The notes under the pieces were generated by a model. The model worked only from the letters and a program-made list of their open reading frames with translations. It was not told the origin of the DNA and ran no database searches. Shown piece after piece: positions 53,849 through 63,017 of a DNA stretch of 64,000 bases. The position numbers were made by a program, and so were the translations under genes. Source of the DNA: Leptospira vanthielii serovar Holland str. Waz Holland = ATCC 700522 (lineage in GTDB: Bacteria; Spirochaetota; Leptospiria; Leptospirales; Leptospiraceae); assembly GCF_000332455.1 (NCBI RefSeq), contig NZ_AOGY02000031.1, positions 1-64,000 on the forward strand, in the 5' to 3' direction. Numbering within the stretch: position 1 is the first letter of the stretch; each line of letters begins with the position of its first letter.

Positions 53849-55852
53849 TTAAGGTTTCAATCTAGGTAAGATTCTATTCAGAAACTCTAATTGCGATTCC
53901 GCAATGTCAAATTTCTCTTGGTTCGGAAATTTTTCGCTTCGTTGGCGGTCACTTTCTGCACTCACTTTATCTAAAAGTTTTTTGCCATACCGCTTTAGGT
54001 ATCCGGTAGAGATCAGAATCGGCCAGGGGAACTTTTCTCGTTGGTTTCGGACGGGAAAACTATAGATTTCCTTTCCACCAAATTTCTTCAAAAAAAATAT
54101 CAAATTCTCTTCCGTAAACTTTCCGTTTAATTTAGAAAGTACATACTCTCGGTCCGGAAACACTCCAAACTCCCAAGCTTCATCTAAAATACGAATGATT
54201 GCTTCAATGGATTCTTTCCATTTTTTCTCTTCTTCTGGACTTCCTTGTTTGACGGGCTCCGGAGAATCTTCTTCCCCACCATTAAAACCGGCCGTAGAGG
54301 CAGCAGTCTGTTGCGACTGTTTGGATTTTTTTTCTGCATCTTTCTCGGCTTCTTCTCGTTCTTTCAAACGAGCCTTTACCAGACGTTCTTTCTCTTGAGA
54401 TATTTTTTTAACTTTTTGGTTCGCCAAATCTCTATTTAGCTGCTGTTGCAACCTTGCTTTGATCGGAGGGATTTCAAATTTATGAACAACCATACTCCCC
54501 ATGATCATTCTCCATATTCTAGTAAAAAAAGGTAGGAATTGAAAAAGGCTTTGAGCCTCTATCTCTTCTAACAGTCGTTTGGGACTTTCATCATTCAAAT
54601 GAAGAGTGACATTCATCTGGTTCAAAACTCTGATCTCTAAATCTGAATGTTTGATTTGAAAAGTTCTTTTCGCCGATTCTATGGCCTGGGGGATACAAGA
54701 CTTATGGAGGATGAACTCGTTATATATTTTGCTGTCTGCGTATTCTGTATATAAAAGTTCTGGTTGTGAAAGAAGTGTCGCCCGAAACTCATCTGTCAAT
54801 GGCTCCCCACTCACACGAAGTAAATTGACCTCAACAATACGACCGGCCTCTGCAAGAAAAACCATCAAATCATCGACCTGCTGTTTGCGTTTTTGTTTTT
54901 CTTCTCTTTCTTTATCTTTTTCTATAATTTCATTTAAAACCAAACACTCTTCAATAAGAGTTTTTTGGTCTCCGTAAGAATCATTCATATACCCTTTAAT
55001 CTCTGTTAAAAGATTGCGAGGATTACTCCATGAATCTTCGGTGATTTCACCCATGACCCCTAGATTTTTCAAAGCCGGGTAAATTGTGTTTTTTGTATAA
55101 TCAATGTATCCATCATACCGATCGGCAATTTCCGATGGCCTGTTATACAAAAATACACTTTTATTGGCAGGCCTTGATGCAGAATCATTGCGAAAGAAAA
55201 ATAAGATCTTATCATCTACCAATTGTTTCAAGATTGGTTTCAAATGAATGATGATGGTGGCATCCTTTTGTACCTTTGTTTTGTCGTAAGGACATTGGAA
55301 CAAATTTCCAATTTCGGTGGATGCATACGTATCAAATAACCTGTTGGAATCAACCGCAGCTTTGATGACCTTCCGCATCTTTTCTTTTCCAACATACTTT
55401 CTTTTTTCGTTAAACCAACCCTTAATGGCTGCAGTAGAAAGTTCATTGAGTCCAAGTGCATAACGAAATGCAGTTCCCCCATCAGAGGTTGTGGGTCTTG
55501 CAAATACGGTATTGTGTTTGATAAAGGTCTTTGGATTTTCAGGATCCCCAGGTTCATTCGGATGGAACTCAAGGACATTCATTTTTCTAATGATGGCAGG
55601 ATTTTGTTTATAACTAAGATCAATCACATAGTTTTCTGTACGATCACGATCTATCGAACTATCGCGTTCAATTTGTTCTACATTGGGAAGAACTTTGTTT
55701 TGTAAAAACTTATCCGTCCATTCAAAGATCACAAGTAAAACTTTGTAGATCCCTTTGTAGGAAAAATCCCCCCGTGAATCCATAGCCTGCACCTTTTGGA
55801 GGCAGGCCGTGTAATCCATTACTTTTAATTCCGGGAGGTTTGGATCCAACAT
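53849..55852 (-). CDS. Large cytoplasmic hypothetical protein
   Basis: This is a 667-residue protein with no signal or membrane segment, and no family recognised. It begins with a helical region, has a charged coiled coil near 315-340 ([20 protein letters not shown]) and a second long one near 485-540 ([20 protein letters not shown]). A low-complexity Gln/Ser/Glu stretch follows, then a folded C-terminus ([20 protein letters not shown]). It sits between asd and pyk with gaps of 14 and 4 bases, so it is in the same operon. It may be a large scaffold-like spirochaete protein; its role is unknown. Confidence 0.7.
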   Translation of the reverse strand: MLDPNLPELKVMDYTACLQKVQAMDSRGDFSYKGIYKVLLVIFEWTDKFLQNKVLPNVEQIERDSSIDRDRTENYVIDLSYKQNPAIIRKMNVLEFHPNEPGDPENPKTFIKHNTVFARPTTSDGGTAFRYALGLNELSTAAIKGWFNEKRKYVGKEKMRKVIKAAVDSNRLFDTYASTEIGNLFQCPYDKTKVQKDATIIIHLKPILKQLVDDKILFFFRNDSASRPANKSVFLYNRPSEIADRYDGYIDYTKNTIYPALKNLGVMGEITEDSWSNPRNLLTEIKGYMNDSYGDQKTLIEECLVLNEIIEKDKEREEKQKRKQQVDDLMVFLAEAGRIVEVNLLRVSGEPLTDEFRATLLSQPELLYTEYADSKIYNEFILHKSCIPQAIESAKRTFQIKHSDLEIRVLNQMNVTLHLNDESPKRLLEEIEAQSLFQFLPFFTRIWRMIMGSMVVHKFEIPPIKARLQQQLNRDLANQKVKKISQEKERLVKARLKEREEAEKDAEKKSKQSQQTAASTAGFNGGEEDSPEPVKQGSPEEEKKWKESIEAIIRILDEAWEFGVFPDREYVLSKLNGKFTEENLIFFLKKFGGKEIYSFPVRNQREKFPWPILISTGYLKRYGKKLLDKVSAESDRQRSEKFPNQEKFDIAESQLEFLNRILPRLKP

Positions 55853-55866
55853 GGTTTGGGAGTTCC

Positions 55867-56916
55867 TTAGTTAAAAAATCCTTTTTGATACAATAACTCA
55901 GCATTCAAAATCGCAGCACCTGCTGCACCTCGAATCGTGTTATGCGAAAGTACTACCCATTTCCAATCTAAGATTGGATCTTCCCGAAGCCTTCCGACAA
56001 CAGTGGTCATTCCCCTACCTGTCTCTAAATCAAGACGTGGTTGGGGCCTATCATTTTCTTCGCGGTAGAGAATAGCCGGATTTGGTGCAAACGGCAATCC
56101 CAATTTCTGCGGTTCCCCTTGAAAATCGGCCCAAACCTTAAGAATCTCTTCTTTTTTTGGTTTTTTGTCAAAGGAAACAGAGACACAAACGGTATGTCCG
56201 TCAAAAACGGGAACACGATTACAATGAGCTGAAATTTTAAAATCTGCTGATTTGATGATTCCACCTTCTACAGTTCCCAAACATTTCTGCGGTTCGACTT
56301 CTGCTTTGTCCTCTTCGCCACCAATATATGGCACTACGTTTCCAAGGATGTCCATAGTAGGAACACCCGGATAACCCGCACCGGAAATGGCCTGCATAGA
56401 AAATAACATCACAGACTTAAGTCCAAAGGCATCCATAACAGGTTTCAGTGAAATCGTAACACCCATAATTGTACAATTGGAATTGGTAATGATTTTTCCT
56501 TTGGTCTTTTGGAATTGTAAAACATCCAAATGGTGTGCATTCACTTCTGCAGAAAGAATCGGAACATTCGGATCCATTCTATGATTTTTTGAATTAGAAA
56601 GAACCATCACTCCCGCTTCAGCGTAAGCAGTTTCTACTTCTCCAGCAATGGATGCATCCAGACCGCTAAACACGAGTTGCACGCCCTTAGTTACTTCAGG
56701 ATTTGGTAACGAGATGATAATGTCTTTTGCATAAGCCGGGATATCAGATGAAATCTTCCAACGAGATTTCATTACATCACCATACGTTTGGCCGGCACTT
56801 TTTTCTGAAGCTGCCAAATGAGTCACCGTGAAATAAGGGTGATTCTCCAAAAGTTGAATGAATCTTTGACCGACGGAACCTGTTGCTCCCAGGACTCCAA
56901 CTTTGATTTTTTCCAT
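55867..56916 (-). CDS. asd: Aspartate-semialdehyde dehydrogenase (archaeal/fungal-type)
   Basis: Asd reduces aspartyl phosphate to the semialdehyde, the branch point to lysine/diaminopimelate, threonine and methionine. The NADP motif is [14 protein letters not shown]; catalytic Cys148 lies in [10 protein letters not shown] and a His in [18 protein letters not shown]. These features match the archaeal and fungal branch rather than the enterobacterial one. It is complete at 349 residues, 36 bases after the SGNH-like gene. Confidence 0.96.
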   Translation of the reverse strand: MEKIKVGVLGATGSVGQRFIQLLENHPYFTVTHLAASEKSAGQTYGDVMKSRWKISSDIPAYAKDIIISLPNPEVTKGVQLVFSGLDASIAGEVETAYAEAGVMVLSNSKNHRMDPNVPILSAEVNAHHLDVLQFQKTKGKIITNSNCTIMGVTISLKPVMDAFGLKSVMLFSMQAISGAGYPGVPTMDILGNVVPYIGGEEDKAEVEPQKCLGTVEGGIIKSADFKISAHCNRVPVFDGHTVCVSVSFDKKPKKEEILKVWADFQGEPQKLGLPFAPNPAILYREENDRPQPRLDLETGRGMTTVVGRLREDPILDWKWVVLSHNTIRGAAGAAILNAELLYQKGFFN

Positions 56917-56952
56917 AAAATTCCTTATCTAATGTAAGGATTGAAAAACATC

Positions 56953-58473
56953 CTATTTCGGAAAGAGATTTCCAATTCTTTTAGCATAAATCGGATTCAT
57001 TTGCTCCATTCCAATATAGGTAAAGTGATGGAAGTCGGAGAATCCCAACATCGGCAAACTTCGGTGGATGTCCCAATAATAGACAGACCCACCCGCCAAA
57101 GACTGTAAATAGGTTAAGTGATCCCGATACCACTGGGAATCTTCATACCAATCAAGAGAGATGGGATTTTCAGGATTGTTGATGAGTAAAAAAGATATAT
57201 TCCGTTCTCGAAAATGGTCCGCAATTTTTTTGAGATACCGAAAGTGGAAATAAGGCCGAAAGGATTCCCCGCGAATTCTTTCTTTTGCGAGTTTTAAGGC
57301 AACTAAGTACCCAATGCCGGGTCGTTTTTCCAACCCTTCTAACAATCGATAGTGAAAGTACTTACGATAGTCTTCCTCTTTCATATTCGTATACCGAAAG
57401 TCTTCCGTTCTTGGCTCACGTTCGTACTGGATACCCGATTTTGCCTCTTCCAATCCAAAGGTTTGTTCCAACCGAACTCCCATTGGGTCGAAATGATAGT
57501 CGAGATAGGCACCCGTAGCCTCGTTTGCAAACCAGACACGTTCGAGTTTTGCGGTGATTAACTTTTTTTTCTCGAAGAATTGTGAATCCAAATGGAGGTG
57601 AACCCATCCCTCTTTGTTTAATACAATCTCCTGTTTGACTGTCCCATTCGAAATTTCCATCCGACAAGGTTTTCCTGCCAAAAGAAAAGAGGTGACCTCT
57701 ACCCAAAATCCTTTGTTTTTCATTTTTTCTGTAGGGAGAAAACTAAATTGTTGGCCGGTCCATCCGAGCCCATTAATCCCTTCAGGAATAAGAACTCCCG
57801 CATAAGCATGATAACTAGTATTACGACCAAAACGATGTTGGACTAAATTTTGCAAATTTTGCAAATATATATCTTTATAACGATAAAAGGAAAACCCAGA
57901 GGAAAGCACATAACGAGACCAAGTTTCCCGGTCCATCGAAGAACCAACTTCTTTCAAAGTCTCCCAAGGAAAAACCCACAAAGATTGGGGGGCTTCTCCA
58001 AACGTAAGTGCATCTTTCACTACAACAGACTCGTCTACGGAATCATTTCTGCCGTCAGGGAACATGACATACGTTCGGTGGAGTCTATAATCAATAAAAT
58101 TGACCGGGTATACAACAAGATCCGGCTCCAAAGGGTCCAACCAATTTAGCAGTAAATATACATAGAGTGGACTATTCCCAGCGTAAGCTAAATAAAAAAC
58201 ATCCACATCTAAATCAAAATCCTTCCACAAGGTTTCTTTTAATTTACGGGCATCGATGGAATAGTAAGCAACTGAACTTCCGACAATTATGATTCTCTTT
58301 TTTGTTTTGGGAAGATTTCGAATTCTCTCATACTCATATAAAAAATTGAAAAAATGGTTGGTGTTCCAAGGAGATTCGTTCGGCAACCAAAACTGGAGTT
58401 TCTTAAAAACCAGGAAGTCTAGGCCAAATAATGAAACCAAAAAGAAACATATAAATAATATCCGTTGTTTCAT
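56953..58473 (-). CDS. SGNH-like periplasmic partner of the second MBOAT
   Basis: This 506-residue protein has an N-terminal membrane anchor (FFLVSLFGLDFLVF). RIIIVGSSVAYYSIDARKLKE matches an SGNH nucleophile block (GSSVA), and MLGFSDFHHFTYIGMEQMNPIYAKRI near the end gives D-x-H as in the terminal block. A beta-sandwich-like insert lies in the middle (VEVTSFLLAGKPCRMEIS). The arrangement parallels AlgX/AlgJ. It follows the MBOAT gene by eight bases on the same strand; together they should acylate a surface glycan. Confidence 0.78.
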   Translation of the reverse strand: MKQRILFICFFLVSLFGLDFLVFKKLQFWLPNESPWNTNHFFNFLYEYERIRNLPKTKKRIIIVGSSVAYYSIDARKLKETLWKDFDLDVDVFYLAYAGNSPLYVYLLLNWLDPLEPDLVVYPVNFIDYRLHRTYVMFPDGRNDSVDESVVVKDALTFGEAPQSLWVFPWETLKEVGSSMDRETWSRYVLSSGFSFYRYKDIYLQNLQNLVQHRFGRNTSYHAYAGVLIPEGINGLGWTGQQFSFLPTEKMKNKGFWVEVTSFLLAGKPCRMEISNGTVKQEIVLNKEGWVHLHLDSQFFEKKKLITAKLERVWFANEATGAYLDYHFDPMGVRLEQTFGLEEAKSGIQYEREPRTEDFRYTNMKEEDYRKYFHYRLLEGLEKRPGIGYLVALKLAKERIRGESFRPYFHFRYLKKIADHFRERNISFLLINNPENPISLDWYEDSQWYRDHLTYLQSLAGGSVYYWDIHRSLPMLGFSDFHHFTYIGMEQMNPIYAKRIGNLFPK

Positions 58474-58481
58474 TTCCTTAC

Positions 58482-59957
58482 CTAGAATACAAAATACACA
58501 AAAGGTTTACTGTCGGCCGAAAACAAAACTATCAGAACCATCAAAATTGAGGCCAAAACACCAAAAAAAGCGGTTTTTCCTAATGAATTCTGCCATTTCT
58601 CAAACCTACCTAACAACTGCTTGTTGTCAGAAAAATACAAACTCCCTAGTATATGCCCTATGGAAATCACGAAAACACAATAAAGAAAGTTCATCTCCAT
58701 CGTATAAGGAAGTGAAAAACCATCGTTTTTAACAAAAAGACCCTGTAGGTAGCACAGCGAACTAGCAAAATCGGCACTCCGAAAGAAAATCCAAAGCAAA
58801 CTCACCACAAAAAAAGTGCCAAGGATTCTAAAGGGCCGCATCCAAGGAAAACTCCATAACCTGTATCCCCGAGCCACTCTTTCTAGGATCAGTAAAATTC
58901 CATGACAACTTCCCCAAAAAACAAAGTTCCAAGAGGCACCATGCCAAAGTCCTCCAATGGCCATAACGAGAAATAAATTTCTATATGTAAAAATTGGGCC
59001 GATCCTGTTTCCACCGAGCGTAATATATATATATTTTTTTAGCCATTGGGAAAGGGAAATATGCCATCTGGTCCAAAATTCCGAAAATCCATCAGCAAAG
59101 TATGGCATCTTAAAATTCTCCGGCAAACGGAACCCAAACAGAAGTGCCGATCCCTGGGCAATGTCAGTATAACCCGAAAAATCACAATAAATCTGTAAAG
59201 AATAAGAAAACATACCAATCCAAAGTGCCTTTGTGGAGATATCAGCAGGACGGCTAAAAACAAAATCAGAAGCCTCCGCCAAATGGTCGGCCAGAACCAT
59301 CTTTTTAAAAAGACCTAGTAGAATGAGAAAAACGGCAAAGAAAACGGGGGTTTTCAAAAAGGGCAGAGGCCTGCGGATTTGCGGCAGAAAAGACTTTGCA
59401 GTGACAATGGGGCCCGCGACTAATTGCGGAAAAAACGAAAGAAAAAGCAAATAAGAAAGAAAATTTCGTTCTGGCTCCAAGTCTCTCTGGTATACATCCA
59501 CAACGTAAGAAATTGACTGGAAGGTGTAAAAAGAAATCCCCACCGGCAAAAGCCAATGGCTCCAAAAATCCGGTTGGGGCGGTACGAAATTGAACATATT
59601 TGCCCAATTTTCAGCAATAAAATGACCATATTTAAAGAAAAACAGAATTCCGAGACTATTCCCGAGTGAACTGAATAAAATGAACCGCCGCAACCCAGGA
59701 TTATTTACGAATCCGAGAATTTTCCCCAGTGAAAAGTCAACAAACGCAACCCAGACTAAAAGCAAAAAGTAGGTGGGATTCCAAAAACAATAGAAAAAAG
59801 CACTTATAATAAGCAAATAAATGATTAAACATAAGCGAACAAACTGATAATTATTTGGCAATATTTGCTGAATTCCAATCAAAAGAAGGCGTAATATTTG
59901 CCAAACAGCAAAGGAAAGGAAAAGGAAAAGAGAGTAACTTACTGAATTAAAAAGCAT
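58482..59957 (-). CDS. MBOAT family O-acyltransferase (second copy)
   Basis: This 491-residue polytopic protein has LLPVGISFYTFQSISYVVDVYQRD, FPQLVAGPIVTAK, FWTRWHISLSQWLKKYIYITLGGNR and GLWHGASWNFVFWG with the presumed catalytic His. It is related to, but clearly distinct from, the copy at 38357. It opens the operon MBOAT-SGNH-asd-hypothetical-pyk-barrel. Mixing acyltransferase and core-metabolism genes in one run is unusual and may be simple read-through. Confidence 0.94.
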   Translation of the reverse strand: MLFNSVSYSLFLFLSFAVWQILRLLLIGIQQILPNNYQFVRLCLIIYLLIISAFFYCFWNPTYFLLLVWVAFVDFSLGKILGFVNNPGLRRFILFSSLGNSLGILFFFKYGHFIAENWANMFNFVPPQPDFWSHWLLPVGISFYTFQSISYVVDVYQRDLEPERNFLSYLLFLSFFPQLVAGPIVTAKSFLPQIRRPLPFLKTPVFFAVFLILLGLFKKMVLADHLAEASDFVFSRPADISTKALWIGMFSYSLQIYCDFSGYTDIAQGSALLFGFRLPENFKMPYFADGFSEFWTRWHISLSQWLKKYIYITLGGNRIGPIFTYRNLFLVMAIGGLWHGASWNFVFWGSCHGILLILERVARGYRLWSFPWMRPFRILGTFFVVSLLWIFFRSADFASSLCYLQGLFVKNDGFSLPYTMEMNFLYCVFVISIGHILGSLYFSDNKQLLGRFEKWQNSLGKTAFFGVLASILMVLIVLFSADSKPFVYFVF

Positions 59958-59979
59958 ATAAGTGATTACTATTAATCAA

Positions 59980-60195
59980 TTATACATTATACTTGCATTT
60001 GACTCCGCAATTGGGGCAGGTGCAAGTGACTTCTGCCTTGACTCGGCGCCCTTGCGCACCCTCTACTTTCCCAACAGCCACAAAATCAAAGACTATTCCC
60101 TCCGGGACAAAGTGCCCAGAACCATATTTAGCCGTTCCTTCTATCAAGTTGGAGCAGGCGTGGCATTTCACCCTAAGCCGTATCGTTTCCGCCAT
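59980..60195 (-). CDS. Small zinc-ribbon protein
   Basis: This 71-residue protein starts at ATG 60195 (an upstream in-frame ATG at 60234 is less likely). It contains two cysteine knuckles, VKCHACSNL near residue 10 and TCTCPNCGVKC near residue 60, the layout of a zinc-ribbon domain. Such proteins bind nucleic acids or proteins; no specific family is recognised. Its GC content looks higher than that of the flanking genes. It lies 22 bases upstream of the MBOAT gene on the same strand. Confidence 0.7.
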   Translation of the reverse strand: MAETIRLRVKCHACSNLIEGTAKYGSGHFVPEGIVFDFVAVGKVEGAQGRRVKAEVTCTCPNCGVKCKYNV

Positions 60196-60241
60196 AATAA
60201 AAAGAACGTTGGGCCCAGAGTGGCCCGGTGGCAACCACTAT

Positions 60242-60308
60242 TCAATCTACTGCCATTTTTACATGGGCATGCAGTTTTGCTACACATGACAATTTGGCAG
60301 TAGATTGA
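60242..60308. repeat. Perfect 14-bp inverted repeat upstream of the zinc-ribbon gene
   Basis: TCAATCTACTGCCA (60242-60255) and TGGCAGTAGATTGA (60295-60308) are exact complements separated by 39 bases. It lies 47 bases before the zinc-ribbon start codon on its 5' side. It could be an operator or leader hairpin, or paired ends of a small element; no coding sequence lies inside. Confidence 0.65.
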
Positions 60309-61012
60309 CCCATTTCTAAACAATTACGACTTATACCTTTCCTGGAGCCTGAGATTCCTGTCCCAGGTGATCTTAGGCCTGGACTCCCGGCTAAATGTCG
60401 AAATTTGGGCGCTCCAGAGCTGTTCTGTCTAGTCTCCGGGGGAAAAATGCTACCAAATAGAAGAAACAGGACCTTCTTTTTGGAAATAGGGGATTCTTTT
60501 TGAATCCTTTAAAAAAGGGAAATTTTTACTGAGATGGCTCAAATTTCTCGCTTATTCTGTCCCAGCAGAACTGCCGAAATCTCGCCACCGAAAGGCGTAA
60601 GGGACACGAAGCTCCTGGCTTGCTCCCAAGCTTTCCCTCGAAAAAAGTGGATCAAGATCTCTTTAGAAATTCTGAAGCCGGGTGGCGACTATAGGGCCTA
60701 TTTGCAATTGCCAATCCATCGCCTGCCCGACACAAGGCATGCCTTAGAATGGTTGCCCATGGGAGAACAGCAGCTGCCCTGACCCGAACAGTCATTCGTA
60801 ATATAATAAAGATTAGATGGCCAATCTCCGGCGGATAAGTTCCAAATACGTATCCTAGGTAATTGCCTATTTTTAGGCAATTTGGGTGGTTTAAAATCTA
60901 AAGAGCTGTAGGGGATTGGTTTCGGGGTTTGAAACTTTATGTAAGTGCTTAAAAATGGTCATTTTTGGTGTAATATCGCCTATGTCCCATAATGCTAGAT
61001 TTGAATGAAATG
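60309..61012. other. Gene-poor stretch of atypical composition
   Basis: No convincing gene. An 82-codon frame at 60534-60782 (plus) starts with ATG but shows no recognisable domain and no ribosome site I trust. The stretch is GC-richer than surrounding genes up to about 60880, then AT-rich. It includes a hairpin GGATTC-TTTTT-GAATCC (60491-60507). It does not match the tmRNA, RNase P RNA, SRP RNA or 6S RNA hallmarks I looked for. It may be remnant foreign DNA or an unrecognised RNA gene. Confidence 0.4.
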
Positions 61013-61033
61013 GCCCTGTGGTGCGCACAGGGC
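61013..61033 (-). terminator. Hairpin at the end of the minus-strand cluster
   Basis: GCCCTGTG (61013-61020) and CACAGGGC (61026-61033) form a perfect 8-bp stem with a five-base loop. On the minus strand it is 29 bases beyond the stop of 61062-61487 and followed by CATTTCATTC, a weak T tail. It is likely the transcript end of the cluster. Confidence 0.55.
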
Positions 61034-61061
61034 TGAGTTTTCACAGTGGGACTCTAGAAAT

Positions 61062-61487
61062 TTAAGACTTTTTGGAGCTAGATTTAGAAGAAGGTTTTCC
61101 CTTCTTTACAGGGTTTGAGGATTTAGAAGTAGAGCGTTTGGTCTTGGCACTGCTGACAGGCTGTTTTCTTGCTGATTTGAGACTAGAGCGATCACCAGAA
61201 GATTTATTCTCTTCCCCTGCCAAAAGGTCACTGGGGACCCTTCCATTCCTCTTGACCATATAGATGAAATGTCGGACGTATTGGGTATATGGCTCATGGA
61301 TGGCTTTAGGATCGAAGTTTTTCGCGTCCTGGAGGAGCTGGTTGACAAGCGCCAAAGGGAGGTCGTCCTTACTGGTTGCCATAAGAATTTCCAATCGTTT
61401 GCAGATCTCCGAGTCATTGACTTCGGTAGAGAGTTTTCGCATAGCATTGAGAAATTTTTGGAAGGCAACTCGCTTCGGCTGAGACAT
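61062..61487 (-). CDS. Hypothetical protein with basic Ser/Lys-rich tail
   Basis: This is a 141-residue cytoplasmic protein. The first ~90 residues are helical (QPKRVAFQKFLNAMRKLSTEV, HEPYTQYVRHFIYMVKRNG). The last ~45 are Lys/Ser/Arg repeats (RSTSKSSNP, KKGKPSSKSSSKKS) as in nucleic-acid-binding or histone-H1-like tails. No family recognised. It is fully overlapped in another frame by the end of the secreted-protein reading frame upstream; this gene's frame looks the more protein-like in the overlap. Confidence 0.7.
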   Translation of the reverse strand: MSQPKRVAFQKFLNAMRKLSTEVNDSEICKRLEILMATSKDDLPLALVNQLLQDAKNFDPKAIHEPYTQYVRHFIYMVKRNGRVPSDLLAGEENKSSGDRSSLKSARKQPVSSAKTKRSTSKSSNPVKKGKPSSKSSSKKS

Positions 61488-61954
61488 ATCCCCAGAAAAC
61501 CAAAAAGTCCTAGGCTGGCAATCGATTTTACAGAGAAATGCTCTGGTGCATTCTCAAAAACGGATGATGTTTTACAGATTCCTAATGTTTGGATTTGGGA
61601 GGATAACCCTATCTCTCTCACGAAACCCTTCTTTAAATTAGAGGTCTCACAGAAAATAGCCAACTCGGGAGCCGACGCATCGGAGGAAACAAAGGCACCT
61701 GCTGTTTGGATTTCTGAAGGAAAAGTATCCAGAGAAACAAGTTCCGTTTCCCTCGAAACAGTCACCTCAAGTACCAAACCGTCTCGAAGTTCGATGGGAG
61801 TGAGGAGTTCATCGTTCGGGATGATCACAGGGAGGTCCGCTTCATTTGCATAAAGGCCCACGGCAGGAAAAATAAAAAATACGGAGAGCAAAACCAGGAG
61901 GGCGCCCTTGTGCAACTTTTGTGCCAGAGTTTTTATTTTTTCCAAGAAAAACAT
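61106..61954 (-). CDS. Secreted protein of unknown function, C-terminus uncertain
   Basis: From ATG 61954 (GAGGT site eight bases upstream) the product has a signal peptide (GALLVLLSVFFIFPAVGLYA) and a mature domain with NEADLPVIIPNDELLTPIELRDGLVLEV, VREIGLSSQIQTLG and ENAPEHFSVKSIASLG. After about residue 155 the frame runs on 380 bases inside gene 61062-61487, where its residues (Ser/Thr/Arg/Trp mixture) look like a shadow translation. So the true end is probably near 61490, by a lost stop or a frameshift. No family recognised. Confidence 0.55.
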   Translation of the reverse strand: MFFLEKIKTLAQKLHKGALLVLLSVFFIFPAVGLYANEADLPVIIPNDELLTPIELRDGLVLEVTVSRETELVSLDTFPSEIQTAGAFVSSDASAPELAIFCETSNLKKGFVREIGLSSQIQTLGICKTSSVFENAPEHFSVKSIASLGLFGFLGICLSRSELPSKNFSMLCENSLPKSMTRRSANDWKFLWQPVRTTSLWRLSTSSSRTRKTSILKPSMSHIPNTSDISSIWSRGMEGSPVTFWQGKRINLLVIALVSNQQENSLSAVPRPNALLLNPQTL

Positions 61955-62016
61955 AGGATTGACCTCAGTTTTCACCGAAATCATAGAAAAATAAAGCATT
62001 TTTTGGGAAATTTTGG

Positions 62017-63015
62017 CTATTTTTTGATGATTTGCGAACGAACTCGGAGTTTCCATTCCCAGAGAACAATTTCATGTTCGAGGTCTTGGGCGGTCTCCTG
62101 CTCCTTCGCAAGAAGTGCATAGATCATATGAGAGATCTCTTTGGAAAAACCTGCGTCTAATTCCTTTTCAAAATCTTCCACACGATATTCTAAAATCAGA
62201 ACTGCTAATCGAAAGGCTTCAGTCATGGCGATGAGTTGGGGTTTGACCACGTCTAGTTCTGGTTTTTTTAGTTCGTTTTTGATCATCACATCCAAAAAAG
62301 TTCGGATGAACATAACATCATCTGAAGAAAGATGGAAATCTAAAAGGAGTTGTTTTACTTTATCCAACTCCATGGCTCGAAGGTGGATCCTTGCCAAAAA
62401 CACCGGGTTTTCACTATAGGTATTGAGGTTTTGGTTTTTGGCAACATCGGTCGCTCGGACCTTATCGTAATCGACCACTCCCTTGTCTTTGGATTCATCA
62501 GTTTTTGGGGATTGAGATTCCGCTGAAGTATTGATCCGTTTTTTGATCACAAGGATGTTCATGCTAGGGTAACGGATCTTAAAGGATACCATGTCCGATC
62601 TCGGAATTTCTTCATCGACCACTAGAAACTGGGCATGTTCTCCCCTCTCCCAAGCCGCCATCAAATCTTCCTTACTCTTGTAATGATAGATGACAACGGG
62701 TAGGACGTCGCTTAAGCTTCCCGTCCCTAAATAAATGGTTTTGATTTCGTTGGAAAATCCATGTTGGTAGGGGATGACAAGTTTCCCGGCTTTGACATTG
62801 ACAAAGGAAAGTTCCCCCAAATGGAAATGGGAGACATCAAAATCGTCCCCAAAAAACCCAACTCGGGGGACATTGACAACAATGGAATTGTTCCTGGCAC
62901 CTTTCGGGACTTCTGGTCCAGAATCTGTAAAAACAACGTATGTCAGCTTGGAAAGTCGGACTTTGACTAGAAAACCAGCAGGGGTTTTCCGTTCTTCGTA
63001 TACAGTATCATCCAT
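62017..63015 (-). CDS. Hypothetical protein, probably cytoplasmic
   Basis: This 332-residue protein has no signal or membrane segment. The N-terminal ~130 residues are beta-rich (AGFLVKVRLSKLTYVVFTDSG, GFFGDDFDVSHFHLGELSFV), a low-complexity linker follows (SAESQSPKTDESKDKG) and the C-terminal ~150 are helical. No family recognised. Its start is two bases from the Fis-type regulator stop, so they are co-transcribed. Confidence 0.7.
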   Translation of the reverse strand: MDDTVYEERKTPAGFLVKVRLSKLTYVVFTDSGPEVPKGARNNSIVVNVPRVGFFGDDFDVSHFHLGELSFVNVKAGKLVIPYQHGFSNEIKTIYLGTGSLSDVLPVVIYHYKSKEDLMAAWERGEHAQFLVVDEEIPRSDMVSFKIRYPSMNILVIKKRINTSAESQSPKTDESKDKGVVDYDKVRATDVAKNQNLNTYSENPVFLARIHLRAMELDKVKQLLLDFHLSSDDVMFIRTFLDVMIKNELKKPELDVVKPQLIAMTEAFRLAVLILEYRVEDFEKELDAGFSKEISHMIYALLAKEQETAQDLEHEIVLWEWKLRVRSQIIKK

Positions 63016-63017
63016 CT

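Noticed and set aside
59962..60303. Plus-strand frame opposite the zinc-ribbon gene
   Set aside because: It is the complement of the Cys-knuckle coding sequence and has no recognisable fold or start signal.
60534..60782. 82-codon plus-strand frame with ATG start
   Set aside because: No domain, no trustworthy ribosome site, and it lies in a stretch of odd composition where open frames occur by chance; kept only as a note in the intergenic entry.
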